From assembly GCA_018224315.1 (NCBI GenBank), contig JAGTVF010000180.1, positions 1 through 5,077 of the forward strand: 5,077 bases of DNA. Reading direction: 5' to 3'. The position numbers were made by a program, and so were the translations under genes. The stretch is from Desulfobacterales bacterium. GTDB taxonomy: Bacteria; Desulfobacterota; Desulfobacteria; Desulfobacterales; Desulfosalsimonadaceae. Below are positions 5,042-5,077 of this stretch, one piece after another. The notes beneath the pieces are model-generated. The model had not been told where the DNA came from and did no database searches. It was given only the letters and a program-made list of their open reading frames with translations. Each line of letters starts with the position of its first letter. Position 1 is the stretch's first letter.

Positions 5042-5077
5042 CAACGAAAATCGCCTGCGGTGCGCAAATCGGCCGCA

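Noticed and set aside
4901..5044. N-terminal extension of the minus-strand arsC up to 5044
   Set aside because: The frame stays open, but it runs through the promoter, operator and stem-loop, adds residues not found in ArsC, and the start at 4900 has a ribosome binding site.

Overview
The window reads as an accessory arsenic-linked segment of an anaerobic, probably sulfate-reducing bacterium of the Desulfobacterota type. That assignment is inference from the gene set (HdrC- and HdrB-like iron-sulfur proteins, a sulfide:quinone oxidoreductase-like flavoprotein, a DUF1641 protein, a MOSC protein) and from GC-rich coding DNA separated by short AT-rich promoters. No rRNA, tRNA, CRISPR array, insertion sequence or integrase is visible.

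Layout, left to right. Positions 1-270 (+) hold the 3' end of an arsenate reductase of the low-molecular-weight phosphatase fold. After an 89-base gap comes a MOSC-domain protein (360-788, +). Positions 789-905 are non-coding; they hold an AU-rich hairpin with a C(UUCG)G tetraloop and a near-consensus sigma70 promoter (870-897) whose spacer contains an inverted repeat. This promoter appears to drive a four-gene unit: hdrC-like (906-1511), hdrB-like (1508-2365, ATGA overlap), sqr-like (2486-3727) and a DUF1641 gene (3739-4440). A second, complete arsC (4454-4900, -) converges on it with a 13-base gap. Right of arsC, at 4975-5002 (+), lies a second promoter that is perfectly identical to the first over 26 bp, has a perfect TATAAT -10 box and points out of the window. 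A 12-bp stem-loop begins a few bases after its predicted transcription start.

How it may work together. The HdrC-like protein carries two [4Fe-4S] motifs, the HdrB-like protein two complete CCG cysteine motifs, and the SQR-like protein FAD-binding motifs plus three cysteines that fit the SQR catalytic set. No HdrA or soluble electron-bifurcating partner is present in the window. The simplest reading is a membrane-associated thiol/disulfide or sulfur-redox module in which the flavoprotein links HdrBC chemistry to the quinone pool, with the DUF1641 protein as an accessory. Two arsC genes flank it and two copies of one promoter/operator occur, so the module may be co-regulated with arsenic detoxification, plausibly by an ArsR/SmtB-type repressor encoded outside the window. 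The gene calls are well supported; the arsenic-responsive redox function is a hypothesis.
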